From NCBI GenBank assembly GCA_963678585.2, contig CAXXGA010000002.1, positions 496,001-560,000 on the forward strand: a stretch of 64,000 nucleotides of DNA, read 5' to 3'. Within the stretch, counting starts at the first letter, position 1; each line of letters starts with the position of its first letter. The notes below the pieces were generated by a model. That model saw only the letters and a list, made by a program, of their open reading frames with translations, was not told the DNA's origin and did no database searches. The translations under genes and the position numbers were made by a program. The stretch is from Breoghania sp963678585. GTDB taxonomy: Bacteria; Pseudomonadota; Alphaproteobacteria; Rhizobiales; Stappiaceae. This document shows, one piece after another, positions 1 to 8,309 of this stretch.

Positions 1-113
1 TCGGGCAGGGTCGGGCCGGTGACGATCCGGTAGACGGTCAGCAGGAACGAAAGCGACAATATCGCCAGCGCGACATCAACGCAGATTTCGAGGAAAAACT
101 CAGGACCGGTCAT
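1..113 (-). CDS. mrpF: MrpF/PhaF subunit of Mrp Na+/H+ antiporter (partial, 3' end outside window)
   Basis: Small membrane subunit of the Mrp (Mnh/Pha) multisubunit cation/proton antiporter. Only the first 37 or so codons lie in the window; they begin MTGPEFFLEICVDV and continue into a hydrophobic helix ending in the TVYRIVTGPTLPD type sequence typical of MrpF. The start ATG (complement of 111-113) overlaps the mrpE stop as ATGA, which indicates translational coupling. mrpG is expected just beyond the left edge. The identity rests on operon position as much as on the short sequence. Confidence 0.85.
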   Translation of the reverse strand, partial: MTGPEFFLEICVDVALAILSLSFLLTVYRIVTGPTLP

Positions 114-589
114 CGGAACGCCTCCAGGATCTTGCGTTCGAACCCGTTGTGGATGTCGTCGATGGTCGCCTGCGGATCCGGCACGTCGATGCAGTGGACA
201 TAGAGGACCGCGCGGTCCCTGGACACATCCACCGACAGCGTGCCGGGCGTCAGGGTGACCATGTTGGCGAGCAACGTGATCTCGAAATCCCGGTCCACCG
301 TGAGTGGATAGGCGATGATGCCAGGCTGCAGGTTGGAAATGTCCGGCGTCATGACCATGCGGGCGACGCGCCATGCGGATAGGACGAGTTCATAGAAGAA
401 CAGGCCCGCAAGGCTGATAACGCGACCGGCGCGGCGGAAGTAACCGCCGGATCCGATCTGCTCGCGAATGGTGTAGAGCAGGGCGGAGGACAGCACGAAG
501 CCGAAGATCAGGTTGACGAATTCGAACGATCCCGACATCGCGCCCCAGGCGAGGGCCATCAGGATGTTGACGAGGAAGATACCGATCAT
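110..589 (-). CDS. mrpE: MrpE/PhaE subunit of Mrp Na+/H+ antiporter
   Basis: Protein of 159 residues. Two hydrophobic segments at the N-terminus (about residues 5-45) and another near 60-75 are followed by a cytoplasmic part with the MrpE-type sequence ITLLANMVTLTPGTLSVDVS. MrpE is an accessory membrane subunit of the Mrp antiporter. The gene overlaps mrpD by 4 nt (ATGA) upstream and mrpF by 4 nt downstream, so it is inside a tightly coupled operon read leftwards. Length matches the family. Confidence 0.93.
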   Translation of the reverse strand: MIGIFLVNILMALAWGAMSGSFEFVNLIFGFVLSSALLYTIREQIGSGGYFRRAGRVISLAGLFFYELVLSAWRVARMVMTPDISNLQPGIIAYPLTVDRDFEITLLANMVTLTPGTLSVDVSRDRAVLYVHCIDVPDPQATIDDIHNGFERKILEAFR

Positions 590-2193
590 AGCGGGCCTCC
601 CGTGGGGCCGAAGACCGAACCGATATAGTTGACCGGATCAAGAAGTCCGGCGGCTCCGGTATGGGCGATCTCGATGATATGGTTGGGCGCAAGGCCAATG
701 AACAGCGACAGGCCGGTCAAAAGGCCAAGGGCGAGCCACATGGCGGTATAGGCGGCGGCAGCGTCGGGCTTGTAGGCCTCGCCGGTTGCGGTGACCGCCC
801 GTGCCGTGCCGTCGGGCGTGCCCTCCGGGCCGCCCCGCCAGAAGGCGAACAGACCGATGCGCGCCACTGCGATGCAGGTCAGGAAGCCGGTGAACAGGAT
901 GGCTCCTGCCAGCCAGGGCCAGCCGTCATGGATCGCCGCATCGACGAGCACCACCTTGGCCCAGAAGCCGGAGGTGGGCGGCAGGCCGGACAGCGCCACC
1001 GCGAGGATGAAGTAGGACAGCGCCAGCAGCGGGCTCTTGGCGTAGAGGCCGCCCAACTCGCGAAGCTGGAAGGTATGGCTCATGCGCGAGGCCATGCCGA
1101 TCACGAAATAAAGGCCGGTCATCACGATGATGGAATGGATCGCGTAGAGGATCGTGCCCGACAGCGCGAGTTCGGAGGCGATTGCGATGCCTGCCAGCAT
1201 CGAGCCGATGCCGGAGATCACGAGATAGCCGAGCGCGCGGCGCAGGTCCGAATGGGCGATGCCGCCCAGTGCGCCGGTGATCATCGTCAGCACCGCCACG
1301 ACGGCCAGCACGTCGGCCAGCATCTCGCGGTAGGCCGGCAGCAGCATCACCATCGTGCGCAGCAGCGCATAGACGCCCACCTTGGTCAGAAGACCGGCGA
1401 AGACGCCCGCCACCGCGATGCGCGGCGTGTGATAGGACGCGGGTAGCCAGAAATTGACCGGGAAGGCCGCCGCCTTCATCGCGAAGGCCAGCAGGTAGAG
1501 TACCGACACCGTGAGGATCGGGGCCTTGTCCGGCAGCGCGGCAACCGAGCTGCGGATATCCGCCATGTTGAGCGTGCCGACGAGGCCGTAGAGATAGCCG
1601 GTCGCAATCAGGAACAGCGTCGTGGCGATCAGGTTCAGGATGCCGTATTTCACCGCACCGTCGAGTTGTGCCTTGTCGTTGCCGAGGACCAGCAGGCCGA
1701 AGGACGAGATCAGCAGCACCTCGAACCAGACGTACATGTTGAAGATGTCGCCGGTGAGGAAGGTGCCGGAGACACCCGTCATCAGCAGCATCAGGAACGG
1801 ATAGAAGCCGTAGCGCCGGGAGATGGCGTCACTGTCGCCGACACCGTAAAGCGCGGTGGCGAAGGCGACGACGGAGGCGATCAGCGCCAGCATCGCGCCG
1901 ATGGGATCGACCGTGAAGGCGATGCCGTAAGGCGGCAGCCACTGGCCCATCACCATGGTGATGACGCCCTGGTCCATGACCCGCCCGAGCAGAGTGAAGT
2001 TCGACAGAACCAGCAACGCCAGTGTCGCAATGGCGATACGGGGCTGGATCTGGGTCTTCTTGCGTGTCAGCAGACACACGACCCCGCCCAGGATCGTGAT
2101 GATTATGGGTGCAACGACCAGCCAGTTCCCGAGCGGGACCGCCGTTGTGATCATTGCGTGGGAAACGTCGGCAGAATGTCCAATCACCGCCAT
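586..2193 (-). CDS. mrpD: MrpD/PhaD, proton-pumping-type membrane subunit of Mrp antiporter
   Basis: Protein of 535 residues with about 14 predicted membrane helices. It belongs to the MrpD / NuoM-NuoN family of complex I-like antiporter subunits. The Proton_antipo_M core includes the KAAAFPVNFWLPASYHTP region, with the lysine and proline-rich helix break expected for proton translocation. A short loop rich in Gly, Thr and Ala (around residues 455-470) precedes the last helices. The start ATG lies 4 nt downstream of the mrpC stop. Together with MrpA it is thought to form the ion-translocating part of the complex. Confidence 0.95.
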   Translation of the reverse strand: MAVIGHSADVSHAMITTAVPLGNWLVVAPIIITILGGVVCLLTRKKTQIQPRIAIATLALLVLSNFTLLGRVMDQGVITMVMGQWLPPYGIAFTVDPIGAMLALIASVVAFATALYGVGDSDAISRRYGFYPFLMLLMTGVSGTFLTGDIFNMYVWFEVLLISSFGLLVLGNDKAQLDGAVKYGILNLIATTLFLIATGYLYGLVGTLNMADIRSSVAALPDKAPILTVSVLYLLAFAMKAAAFPVNFWLPASYHTPRIAVAGVFAGLLTKVGVYALLRTMVMLLPAYREMLADVLAVVAVLTMITGALGGIAHSDLRRALGYLVISGIGSMLAGIAIASELALSGTILYAIHSIIVMTGLYFVIGMASRMSHTFQLRELGGLYAKSPLLALSYFILAVALSGLPPTSGFWAKVVLVDAAIHDGWPWLAGAILFTGFLTCIAVARIGLFAFWRGGPEGTPDGTARAVTATGEAYKPDAAAAYTAMWLALGLLTGLSLFIGLAPNHIIEIAHTGAAGLLDPVNYIGSVFGPTGGPL

Positions 2194-2197
2194 TATC

Positions 2198-2575
2198 TTA
2201 GTACCCCATCGGCGGCTTGATCTCGCCTACCGGCTCCGCGACGCGCATTTCATTGGCGTCGTCGGTGCCCAGTTCCTGATAGGCGCGGAAAGCCAGCACC
2301 AGCAGGAAGGCGAAGAACGAGAAGGAAATGACGATCGCGGTCAGGATCAGCGCCTGCGGCAGCGGATTGGCCGTGACCTCGACCGGAACGAGGGAGCTGT
2401 TCGGGATCACCGGCGGCACTTCGCGCGTGAGGCGGCCCGTGGTGAAGATCAGCAGGTTGACGGCGTTGCCGAGCAACGAGACGCCGAGAAGGATGCGGAT
2501 CAACTGGCGCGACAGCATCAGATAGGTGCTGGCCGCGAAGAAGAAGCCGATCAGGATCGAGAAGGACCCTTCCAT
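2198..2575 (-). CDS. mrpC: MrpC/PhaC subunit, NuoK-like
   Basis: Protein of 125 residues, homologous to NuoK of complex I. Three membrane helices are visible: about residues 5-22, 28-48 and 75-100. The second carries LLGVSLLGNAVNLLIFTTG, and the region before the third ends in PLPQALILTAIVISFS, both characteristic of MrpC. Its start codon overlaps the last base of the mrpB stop (TGATG), showing translational coupling. A short hydrophilic C-terminal tail (about 20 residues) follows the last helix. Confidence 0.94.
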   Translation of the reverse strand: MEGSFSILIGFFFAASTYLMLSRQLIRILLGVSLLGNAVNLLIFTTGRLTREVPPVIPNSSLVPVEVTANPLPQALILTAIVISFSFFAFLLVLAFRAYQELGTDDANEMRVAEPVGEIKPPMGY

Positions 2576-2994
2576 CAGTCGTCCTCCCTTTCTTCAAGGG
2601 CGAGGGCGATGGAGGTGATGGAGCCCACCACCACGAAATACACGCCGATATCGAAGACCATCACGGTCGACAGGGCCAGATCCACGCCGAAGATCTCCGG
2701 CTCGATCCAGTGCGCCTTCATGAAGCCGACGCCGGTCAGCATGGAAGGCAGACCGGACAGGCACGACATCAGCAGGCCGAAGGCCGAGATGCTCATCGGA
2801 TGGAACCGGATGGCGCGGCGAACCGGTTGGACGCCGCAGGCGATACCGTAGATGGCCAGGGCGGAGACGGCGATCAGACCGCCGATGAAGCCGCCGCCCG
2901 GCTCGTTGTGCCCGCGAAGGAGCACGAAGATGGAAAACAGGATCATCAACGCGGTGAGGAAGGGCGCAATGGTCCGGAAAATGACAGTGTTCAT
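2575..2994 (-). CDS. mrpB: MrpB/PhaB-type subunit (MnhB domain)
   Basis: Protein of 139 residues carrying the MnhB domain. It opens with a hydrophobic helix and the PFLTALMILFSIFVLLRGHNEPGGGFIGG-type signature (residues about 10-38), where the NEPGGGF core is diagnostic. Four helices are predicted. In some rhizobial Pha systems this domain is fused to MrpA; here it is a separate gene, giving a Bacillus-like A-B-C-D-E-F order. It overlaps mrpA by 4 nt and mrpC by 1 nt. Confidence 0.93.
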   Translation of the reverse strand: MNTVIFRTIAPFLTALMILFSIFVLLRGHNEPGGGFIGGLIAVSALAIYGIACGVQPVRRAIRFHPMSISAFGLLMSCLSGLPSMLTGVGFMKAHWIEPEIFGVDLALSTVMVFDIGVYFVVVGSITSIALALEEREDD

Positions 2995-5381
2995 CGTGCA
3001 GCCTCCTCGTTGACCGGGTCAGACACAGCCTGCAACGGTCCGCCAATAGATACGTCTTCCGGCTTTTTCGGCCCGTGTGCGCGGATCCGGATAAGCGCCA
3101 GAATGGCAAGGCCCGTCACCATCACCACGCTGATTTCTCCGAGCGTATCAAAGCCGCGGAAGTCGACGATGATGACGTTCACGATATTCCGCCCGTGGGC
3201 GATCGCGCGTGAGTTGGCGGCGAAGAACTCCGACAGACGAGCGTCGAAGGGAACCTGCGTCACGGCCATGAGCAACAGGCCGAAACCGAGGCCCACCGCT
3301 GCGGCGATGACCATGTGCGGCACGGTTTCGCGGAAGGGACGATTGTCCTTCGCGGTCAGGTTGAGGCGGGTCATGACCAGAGCCAGGATGACGACCGACA
3401 GGGTTTCCACCATGAACTGGGTGAAGGAGAGGTCGGGCGCGCCGAAGAGCATGTAGATAACGGCGACCGCGAAGCCCTGGATGCCGAGCGAGACGATGGC
3501 GATAAGGCGCGTGCGCGCCGCCAGAACCGCGACGATGCCGATCACAACCAGCGACAGCACCAGCCACTCATAGAAAGTGAAACCGGGCATGCCGGGCAGG
3601 GACGGCAACTCGCCAAAGCCGAACATCGGGATCAGCAACCCGGCAGCCACAATGATGAAGACCGTGCTCATGTAGGTCTGCATCCGGCCGGGCTGCGCGT
3701 AGGTCGTGACCTTGCCGGCGATCTTCACGATGAGCGTGATCAGCTGGTCGAAGCCGCGATCCGGGCCCCAGCCGATGGCCGTGATGAGCCGGTCGACCTT
3801 CTCCCGCGCGTATTCCAGACGGAAGTAGACCGCAGCGCCCAGCGCCATAGTGATCAGCGACAGGAACAGCGGAGCGCCGATATGCGCAGGGATCAGGTGG
3901 AAATCGCCGTGGTTCGGCTCGCCGGAAATCGCACCGGCCATCGGGCCGAGCAGAGCGGGGCCGGTCCAGCCGACGGCAAGGGCGGCCAGAAGACCGAGAA
4001 TTGCCAGCGTGAGCGGCCCGAGCCACAGGAGAACGGGGCCCTCATGGGCGTGCTTGGGCGTTTCCACCGGTTCGCCGAGGAACGGCTTGAAGGCAACGCC
4101 GAGCGCGGTCGCCATCATCAGCACGTTGCCGACAAGGGCAACCAGCGTGATGATCAGGCCCGCATCCCATGTGCCGTCATAGAGCACTTCCTTGGCCACG
4201 AAGCCGATGAAGGGCGGCAGGCCGCTCATGGAGAGCGCTGCCAGCACGGCGGCGGCGAAGGTGATCGGCATGGCCTTGCGCAGGCCGCCGAGTTTCGTGA
4301 CGTCGCGCGTTCCCGCCTCATGGTCGATGCAGCCCGCCATCATGAACAGCGAGCCCTTGAAGAGTGCATGGGCGAAGAGATAGATCGCTGCACCTTCCAG
4401 CGCGGCCTCGGTGCCCGCGCCCGTCAGCATGACGAGCAGGCCCAGCGAGGCGACCGTGGTATAGGCCAGCATCAACTTCAGATCGGTCTGGCGGAGCGCC
4501 AGGACCGTTCCCATGATCAGCGTGAACCCGCCGAAGAGCGGCAGGATGATCTCCCACGCCATGGTATCGCCCATGACCGGGTTGAGGCGCATCAGCAGGT
4601 AGACGCCCGCCTTCACCATGGTTGCGGAATGCAGGAAGGCGGAGACCGGGGTCGGCGCTTCCATCGCGTTGGGCAGCCAGAAGTGGAAGGGGAACTGCGC
4701 CGACTTGGTGAAGGCGCCGCCGAGGATCATGATCAGGATCGGCGCGTAAAGCGCGCTGTTGCGCAGCGTGTCGCCGGTCGTGAGCACATCGGAAAGCTCG
4801 CTCTGTCCGGACGCGCTGATGATCATCAGGACGCCCGCCAGCAGCGCAAGGCCGCCGCCGCCCGTCACCACCAGCGCCTGCATCGCCGCGCGCCGCGAAG
4901 CCACGCGCAGGTGATCGAAGCCGATCAGCAGGAAGGACGTGATGGATGTCAGCTCCCAGAAGATGAACAGCGTGATCAGGTTGTTGGCCGTGACGACGCC
5001 GAGCATGGAGCCCATGAACAACAAAAGGAAGGAGATGAACCTTCCTTGCTGGGCATGTCCCTTCATGTAGCCGCCGGCATACAGGATGATCAGCGTGCCG
5101 ATGCCCGAGATGATCATCGCGAAGAGAACGCTCAGACCGTCGAGATAGAAGGTGAAATTGACGCCGTATGCCGGGACCCAGGAGAAGCCTTCCGTAAAGG
5201 TCTCTCCACTGGATACTGCACCGACATATCGGCATAAATGCAGAAAGATGATCGCCGGCACGACGGCCAGCACCCAGGCTGCATTGTGTTTGAGCTTGCG
5301 CACCACGGCGGGTGCGAACAGGGCGGCGGCAAACGGTGCAAGCACCGCCACGACCGTATCATCAACCCCAAATAGCGCCAT
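2991..5381 (-). CDS. mrpA: MrpA/PhaA, large subunit of Mrp Na+/H+ antiporter
   Basis: Protein of 796 residues, close to the usual length of a non-fused MrpA. The N-terminal two thirds resemble NuoL, with the conserved KSAQFPFHFWLPNAM helix and the following MEAPTPVSAFLHSATMVKAG signature. The C-terminal part (about residues 600-760) is the MrpA-specific region, including YMLFGAPDLSFTQFMVETLS. As first gene of the operon it carries the longest leader. The ATG at 5381 is preceded on the mRNA strand by a purine-rich AAGGGACGGGA, placed right after the last hairpin of the leader array. The complex expels Na+ or other cations in exchange for protons, supporting pH and salt homeostasis. Confidence 0.95.
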   Translation of the reverse strand: MALFGVDDTVVAVLAPFAAALFAPAVVRKLKHNAAWVLAVVPAIIFLHLCRYVGAVSSGETFTEGFSWVPAYGVNFTFYLDGLSVLFAMIISGIGTLIILYAGGYMKGHAQQGRFISFLLLFMGSMLGVVTANNLITLFIFWELTSITSFLLIGFDHLRVASRRAAMQALVVTGGGGLALLAGVLMIISASGQSELSDVLTTGDTLRNSALYAPILIMILGGAFTKSAQFPFHFWLPNAMEAPTPVSAFLHSATMVKAGVYLLMRLNPVMGDTMAWEIILPLFGGFTLIMGTVLALRQTDLKLMLAYTTVASLGLLVMLTGAGTEAALEGAAIYLFAHALFKGSLFMMAGCIDHEAGTRDVTKLGGLRKAMPITFAAAVLAALSMSGLPPFIGFVAKEVLYDGTWDAGLIITLVALVGNVLMMATALGVAFKPFLGEPVETPKHAHEGPVLLWLGPLTLAILGLLAALAVGWTGPALLGPMAGAISGEPNHGDFHLIPAHIGAPLFLSLITMALGAAVYFRLEYAREKVDRLITAIGWGPDRGFDQLITLIVKIAGKVTTYAQPGRMQTYMSTVFIIVAAGLLIPMFGFGELPSLPGMPGFTFYEWLVLSLVVIGIVAVLAARTRLIAIVSLGIQGFAVAVIYMLFGAPDLSFTQFMVETLSVVILALVMTRLNLTAKDNRPFRETVPHMVIAAAVGLGFGLLLMAVTQVPFDARLSEFFAANSRAIAHGRNIVNVIIVDFRGFDTLGEISVVMVTGLAILALIRIRAHGPKKPEDVSIGGPLQAVSDPVNEEAAR

Positions 5382-5392
5382 TCCCGTCCCTT

Positions 5393-5566
5393 GGCCCGCT
5401 CACACGGGCCTGTCACAGAGGGCCCTCGCATAAGGGCCCGTCACATGGATCCGTCACGTGGATCCGTTGACGCGGCCCCCTTGGGGGCCGGCAAATGAAC
5501 CCGCCATACGGGTTCTCACTCGTGCTCCGCAGAACTGGAGCGGTCACATGGGCGTCGGCACGGCCC
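5393..5566 (-). promoter_or_regulatory. Tandem stem-loop array in the mrp operon leader (candidate cis-acting RNA)
   Basis: Six perfect short inverted repeats follow one another: 5393-5410 (6-bp stem), 5420-5439 (7 bp), 5447-5465 (6 bp), 5473-5490 (8 bp with a 2-nt loop), 5498-5514 (6 bp) and 5524-5541 (5 bp). A weaker seventh lies at 5550-5566 (4 bp). Starts are spaced 27, 27, 26, 25, 26 and 26 nt. Stem sequences differ from unit to unit while pairing is kept. Several linkers read ATGTGAC or close variants on the mRNA strand. The array ends 11 nt before the mrpA start. I do not recognise it as a named RNA family. Confidence 0.6.
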
Positions 5567-5912
5567 TCGAAAGGACCCGGCGCAGTGCCCGTTTCTTCAC
5601 GGAGACGTCTTCGGCAGTAACGCGATTCCCCGAGGGGAGGCTTCAGGCACTACTGGCGTTTACGAGGGTAGTCACCGGTTCGATATACGCCGTTTGGCTG
5701 AAGTGCAAGTTACCTTGTCACCATGCTATTTCATGTTTGTCTGAACAAGCCGTTTATCGGCGTTGCTCACAGTACGACCGACTTCGTCGAAACTCGACTC
5801 AGGTTGAAAATCGCAGACCTTTGAATCGGAAATGTAGCGAAATCCAATAATAGATAAAGGACTGGCTATTTCTCACCAAGCCCAATTCGATACGACACAT
5901 GCGCGCATCGTC

Positions 5913-5945
5913 GTCAAACGCGTTTAATTCCAAAAAGCGTTTGAC
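5913..5945. promoter_or_regulatory. 9-bp inverted repeat in the mrpA-msrB divergent region
   Basis: GTCAAACGC at 5913-5921 is repeated in inverted orientation as GCGTTTGAC at 5937-5945, with 15 nt between. It lies 75 nt upstream of the msrB start, in an AT-richer stretch than its surroundings. It could be an operator or a hairpin in the msrB leader. The rest of the 639-nt gap between mrpA and msrB, apart from the hairpin array near mrpA, shows no gene. Confidence 0.35.
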
Positions 5946-6020
5946 CTGCCATTGCTTCGCGATACCGCCGACCCTACATACCAAGATCATCTCAAAACTC
6001 GGGAGGGAGGGCCGGGGAGC

Positions 6021-6449
6021 ATGAGCGGCAAGCCTGAAGACAGGGTGAAACTCAGCGAAGACGAGTGGCGCGCGCGCCTTACTCCAGAGCAGTTTGCGGT
6101 CACGCGACGGCATGGCACGGAGCGCGCAGGCAGCGGTCCCTATCTGGACGAGAAACGCGACGGCGTTTATCGCTGCGTTTGCTGCGGTGCGGAGTTGTTT
6201 TCTTCTCAGGCCAAGTACGAATCCGGTTCCGGCTGGCCGAGTTTCTATGCGCCGTCAGAAGAGGGCGCGATTTCGGAGTTCGATGACAATTCGCTCTTCA
6301 TGCGTCGCACGGAAATACGCTGTGCGCGCTGCGATGCTCATCTGGGGCATGTCTTTCCGGACGGGCCGCAACCCACGGGGTTGCGCTACTGTACCAACGG
6401 CCTTGCTCTCGACTTCAATCCCGATCCCGACACGAACGGCAAACCGTAG
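6021..6449 (+). CDS. msrB: Peptide-methionine (R)-S-oxide reductase MsrB
   Basis: Protein of 142 residues. It reduces methionine-R-sulfoxide in oxidised proteins, normally with thioredoxin as donor, in the cytoplasm (no signal peptide). The zinc site is two CxxC pairs, C52/C55 and C101/C104. The catalytic cysteine is C124 in the RYCTN motif, with GSGWPSF upstream. ATG 6021 is chosen because a long purine-rich stretch (GGGAGGGAGG... GGGGAG) lies just before it and the MsrB fold begins a few residues later. An in-frame upstream start at 5952 has no ribosome binding site. The usual resolving cysteine pattern of MsrB subclasses cannot be judged by eye. Confidence 0.95.
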   Translation: MSGKPEDRVKLSEDEWRARLTPEQFAVTRRHGTERAGSGPYLDEKRDGVYRCVCCGAELFSSQAKYESGSGWPSFYAPSEEGAISEFDDNSLFMRRTEIRCARCDAHLGHVFPDGPQPTGLRYCTNGLALDFNPDPDTNGKP

Positions 6450-6592
6450 ATTCCGGCCGACACCACAGCCGGCGCGATGAAATGGCGCGCCCGCCCGTGG
6501 CGGCCCTTGCGCGACGGCATTTTCCGCCTTGTGAGACGTGCTGCCGGATCTTGAACGGACAAGTGAGTCGCAACGCGCCTATTTCACTCTGC

Positions 6593-7525
6593 CTATTTCA
6601 CCGGGGCCGGGCGCTCGCCGCCCCAGTTGGTGTAGATGCGCGATTTGCGGGCTTTGCCGTCCACATCATATGTCTTGGTCTCGCGACACCCGGCGTCGGC
6701 AAAGGCGACTTCGCCCGCCAGCCGCCGCCATGCGGTGTTTGCGTCCCAGACCCGCTGGCGGGAAGGCGTTTCGATTTCCAGCCGGTCGATGGCGTAGCGA
6801 TAGGCGGCAAGCCGGAAGGACATGGACCGCTTTACCCACGCGATGATGTTGCGATTCTCGTTCACCCGCCCCACGGATGCCTCGTATTCCGTTGGCTTGA
6901 GGTCCTTGCGGCGGTTCATGGCGTTGAGCCGCTCGGTGTCGGTATCTTCGATCTCGGTCGCCAGTGTGCAGAAGGGGCGGATCAGATCCGTGTCGCCGGA
7001 AATATCGGACACGACGCGCTCGTAGCGGGTTTCCGATGAGCGGAACTTGTCGGAGCGCAGATAGAGGTAATAGACGGACGGATCGAGCTTGTCGTCGATC
7101 GGCTTGATGATGCCGGTGCGCTGCGCCTCGATGGCCGTGCCGTCGATCCAGTCCTTCGCGGAGATCGGGCGGATCAGCGTCCAGGCGCGATCGCGCAGTT
7201 CCTGCTCCAGATCGGTGAGATTGAAGGTGGATGTGGGCTCGCCGCGCATGTTCTTCAGGCGGTGGCCGTATTCGGGCAGGATCTCGTCATGGATGCGGTC
7301 GGAACTGGCTCGGCCGAAATCGCCCGTCGGACGGGCGCAGCCTGCCACGAGGCCGACAAGCATTCCGGCAACGAGGAGCCTGCCCGTCAGAGCCTTCACA
7401 CCGAGGCGCGACAAGACGCCAGGTCCCGAGAAGAATCTCGCCGCCCGCTTCGTTCGGCGCGGCGCTGGCGGCGCCAGCCTTGAAATTGGCGCGACCCCTG
7501 CGGGCCGCCGCATCATGTCTTGCAT
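6593..7525 (-). CDS. Predicted outer/inner membrane lipoprotein, conserved hypothetical
   Basis: Protein of up to 310 residues. After a basic N-terminal stretch comes a hydrophobic segment ending in the lipobox LVAGC (cysteine near residue 63), so the mature protein is probably lipidated and periplasm-facing. The long Arg-rich extension before the signal suggests the true start is internal, just ahead of LTGRLLVAGMLVGLVAGC, perhaps at a GTG. The mature part is soluble, rich in charged residues (for example the RDRAWTLIRPISAKDW region) and has no motif I recognise. It converges on msrB. Function unknown. Confidence 0.7.
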   Translation of the reverse strand: MQDMMRRPAGVAPISRLAPPAPRRTKRAARFFSGPGVLSRLGVKALTGRLLVAGMLVGLVAGCARPTGDFGRASSDRIHDEILPEYGHRLKNMRGEPTSTFNLTDLEQELRDRAWTLIRPISAKDWIDGTAIEAQRTGIIKPIDDKLDPSVYYLYLRSDKFRSSETRYERVVSDISGDTDLIRPFCTLATEIEDTDTERLNAMNRRKDLKPTEYEASVGRVNENRNIIAWVKRSMSFRLAAYRYAIDRLEIETPSRQRVWDANTAWRRLAGEVAFADAGCRETKTYDVDGKARKSRIYTNWGGERPAPVK

Positions 7526-7648
7526 CGAGTCCTCTGCGGCGCGTCATGCGCCGCTGCGTGGCCTCTCCGGGAAGGCGTCCCCGGGGAGGGCGATTGGCCG
7601 AAAGCGCCGGGGCGAAAACGCCGGATCGATAACATCCGCTCCGCGGCG

Positions 7649-7837
7649 CTAGGCTTCCGGTAGCGTGTTGCCGCCGGTGTCCTTGGCCACTTTCCGGATT
7701 CGCGCGGCCAGATCAACAGTATGGCGTTCGATGCGGACCCCGGGGAAGACCAGAATATCGGCGCTGCCCAGCGGCGTCTCGGACCGCTTGGGCCTGTGAG
7801 GCCGGGCGGCGGCGGCAAAATTCAGCAAAGTCCCCAT
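7649..7837 (-). CDS. Small conserved hypothetical protein (62 aa)
   Basis: Protein of 62 residues beginning MGTLLNFAAAARPHRPKRSE. It has a central hydrophobic/aromatic piece, ADILVFPGVRIERH, followed by a basic region. Short proteins with an I(I/L)(V/F)FPGVR(Y/I)ER motif are, from memory, common and uncharacterised in rhizobia. An excellent ribosome binding site (GGAGGGTGAG directly before the ATG on the minus strand) supports it. No membrane segment or signal peptide. It is probably its own unit, upstream of the lipoprotein gene on the same strand. Confidence 0.65.
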   Translation of the reverse strand: MGTLLNFAAAARPHRPKRSETPLGSADILVFPGVRIERHTVDLAARIRKVAKDTGGNTLPEA

Positions 7838-8059
7838 CTCACCCTCCGTTTCCGTTCATCCGTGCAAAAGCAAAAAGAGGCGGGCTTGTCCGTTGTCACG
7901 CCTCATGCGTGGGGCCCGCGAACGTGGCCGCTTGCATGTCGGGATTTTCCGGACATGCGGGGCGGCGGCGCAAAGGGCAGGCCGTCGAGGGCCTATGGGG
8001 GATAGCCGCATCGCGCGGCCCGCCCTTTACTTCGCATTAACATTAGGCGAGCGGGATGG

Positions 8060-8074
8060 TTAACGGTTCCTTAA
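8060..8074 (+). promoter_or_regulatory. CtrA-type box TTAA-N7-TTAA
   Basis: TTAACGGTTCCTTAA matches the full alphaproteobacterial CtrA recognition pattern TTAA-N7-TTAA exactly; a C follows the second half-site as in the longer consensus. It lies about 235-250 nt upstream of the DUF2336 start codon. Binding is inferred from the motif only. Confidence 0.6.
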
Positions 8075-8229
8075 CGCCCGGCGGAGGGAGGGCGAATACG
8101 CAGCGGAATTCTGCGGATTAGCGGTAGTTTGCTACGCAGAAGCGAGGTTGTCGGGACAAGTGTTCCACAGGCTCGCGGGATCGCAGGGCACCCGAAAGCG
8201 CGTCTGCAACGGGGGCGGCGAATTTGTGG

Positions 8230-8245
8230 TTAATCCATCGCTAAC
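8230..8245 (+). promoter_or_regulatory. Second, imperfect CtrA-type box
   Basis: TTAATCCATCGCTAAC is TTAA-N7-CTAAC, one base off the TTAA-N7-TTAAC pattern. It sits 65-80 nt upstream of the ATG at 8310, a position where a regulator could overlap the promoter. Having two such boxes in one 470-nt gap strengthens each. Confidence 0.45.
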
Positions 8246-8309
8246 GCTTTTGGCGCAATTTTAGTGACCTAACCCGTGGTCGACTTTGAAGTTTCGCGTA
8301 TTCGGCACC

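Larger units (their letters stand above)
7838..8309. other. Intergenic region with CtrA-like boxes, no gene seen
   Basis: This gap of about 470 nt separates a small minus-strand gene from the DUF2336 gene. I see no credible coding frame in it. It contains AT-richer pieces and two CtrA-type boxes (8060-8074 and 8230-8245), so it is a promoter region, most likely for the rightward DUF2336 gene. Confidence 0.6.

Noticed and set aside
3315..5237. Open frame of 640 codons opposite mrpA
   Set aside because: Composition dominated by Arg, Gln, His and Glu, no family signal, complementary to a well-supported MrpA.
5393..5566. CRISPR-like array upstream of mrpA
   Set aside because: The units are spaced regularly, but the hairpin stems are not copies of one repeat and no cas genes are present; it is a hairpin array.
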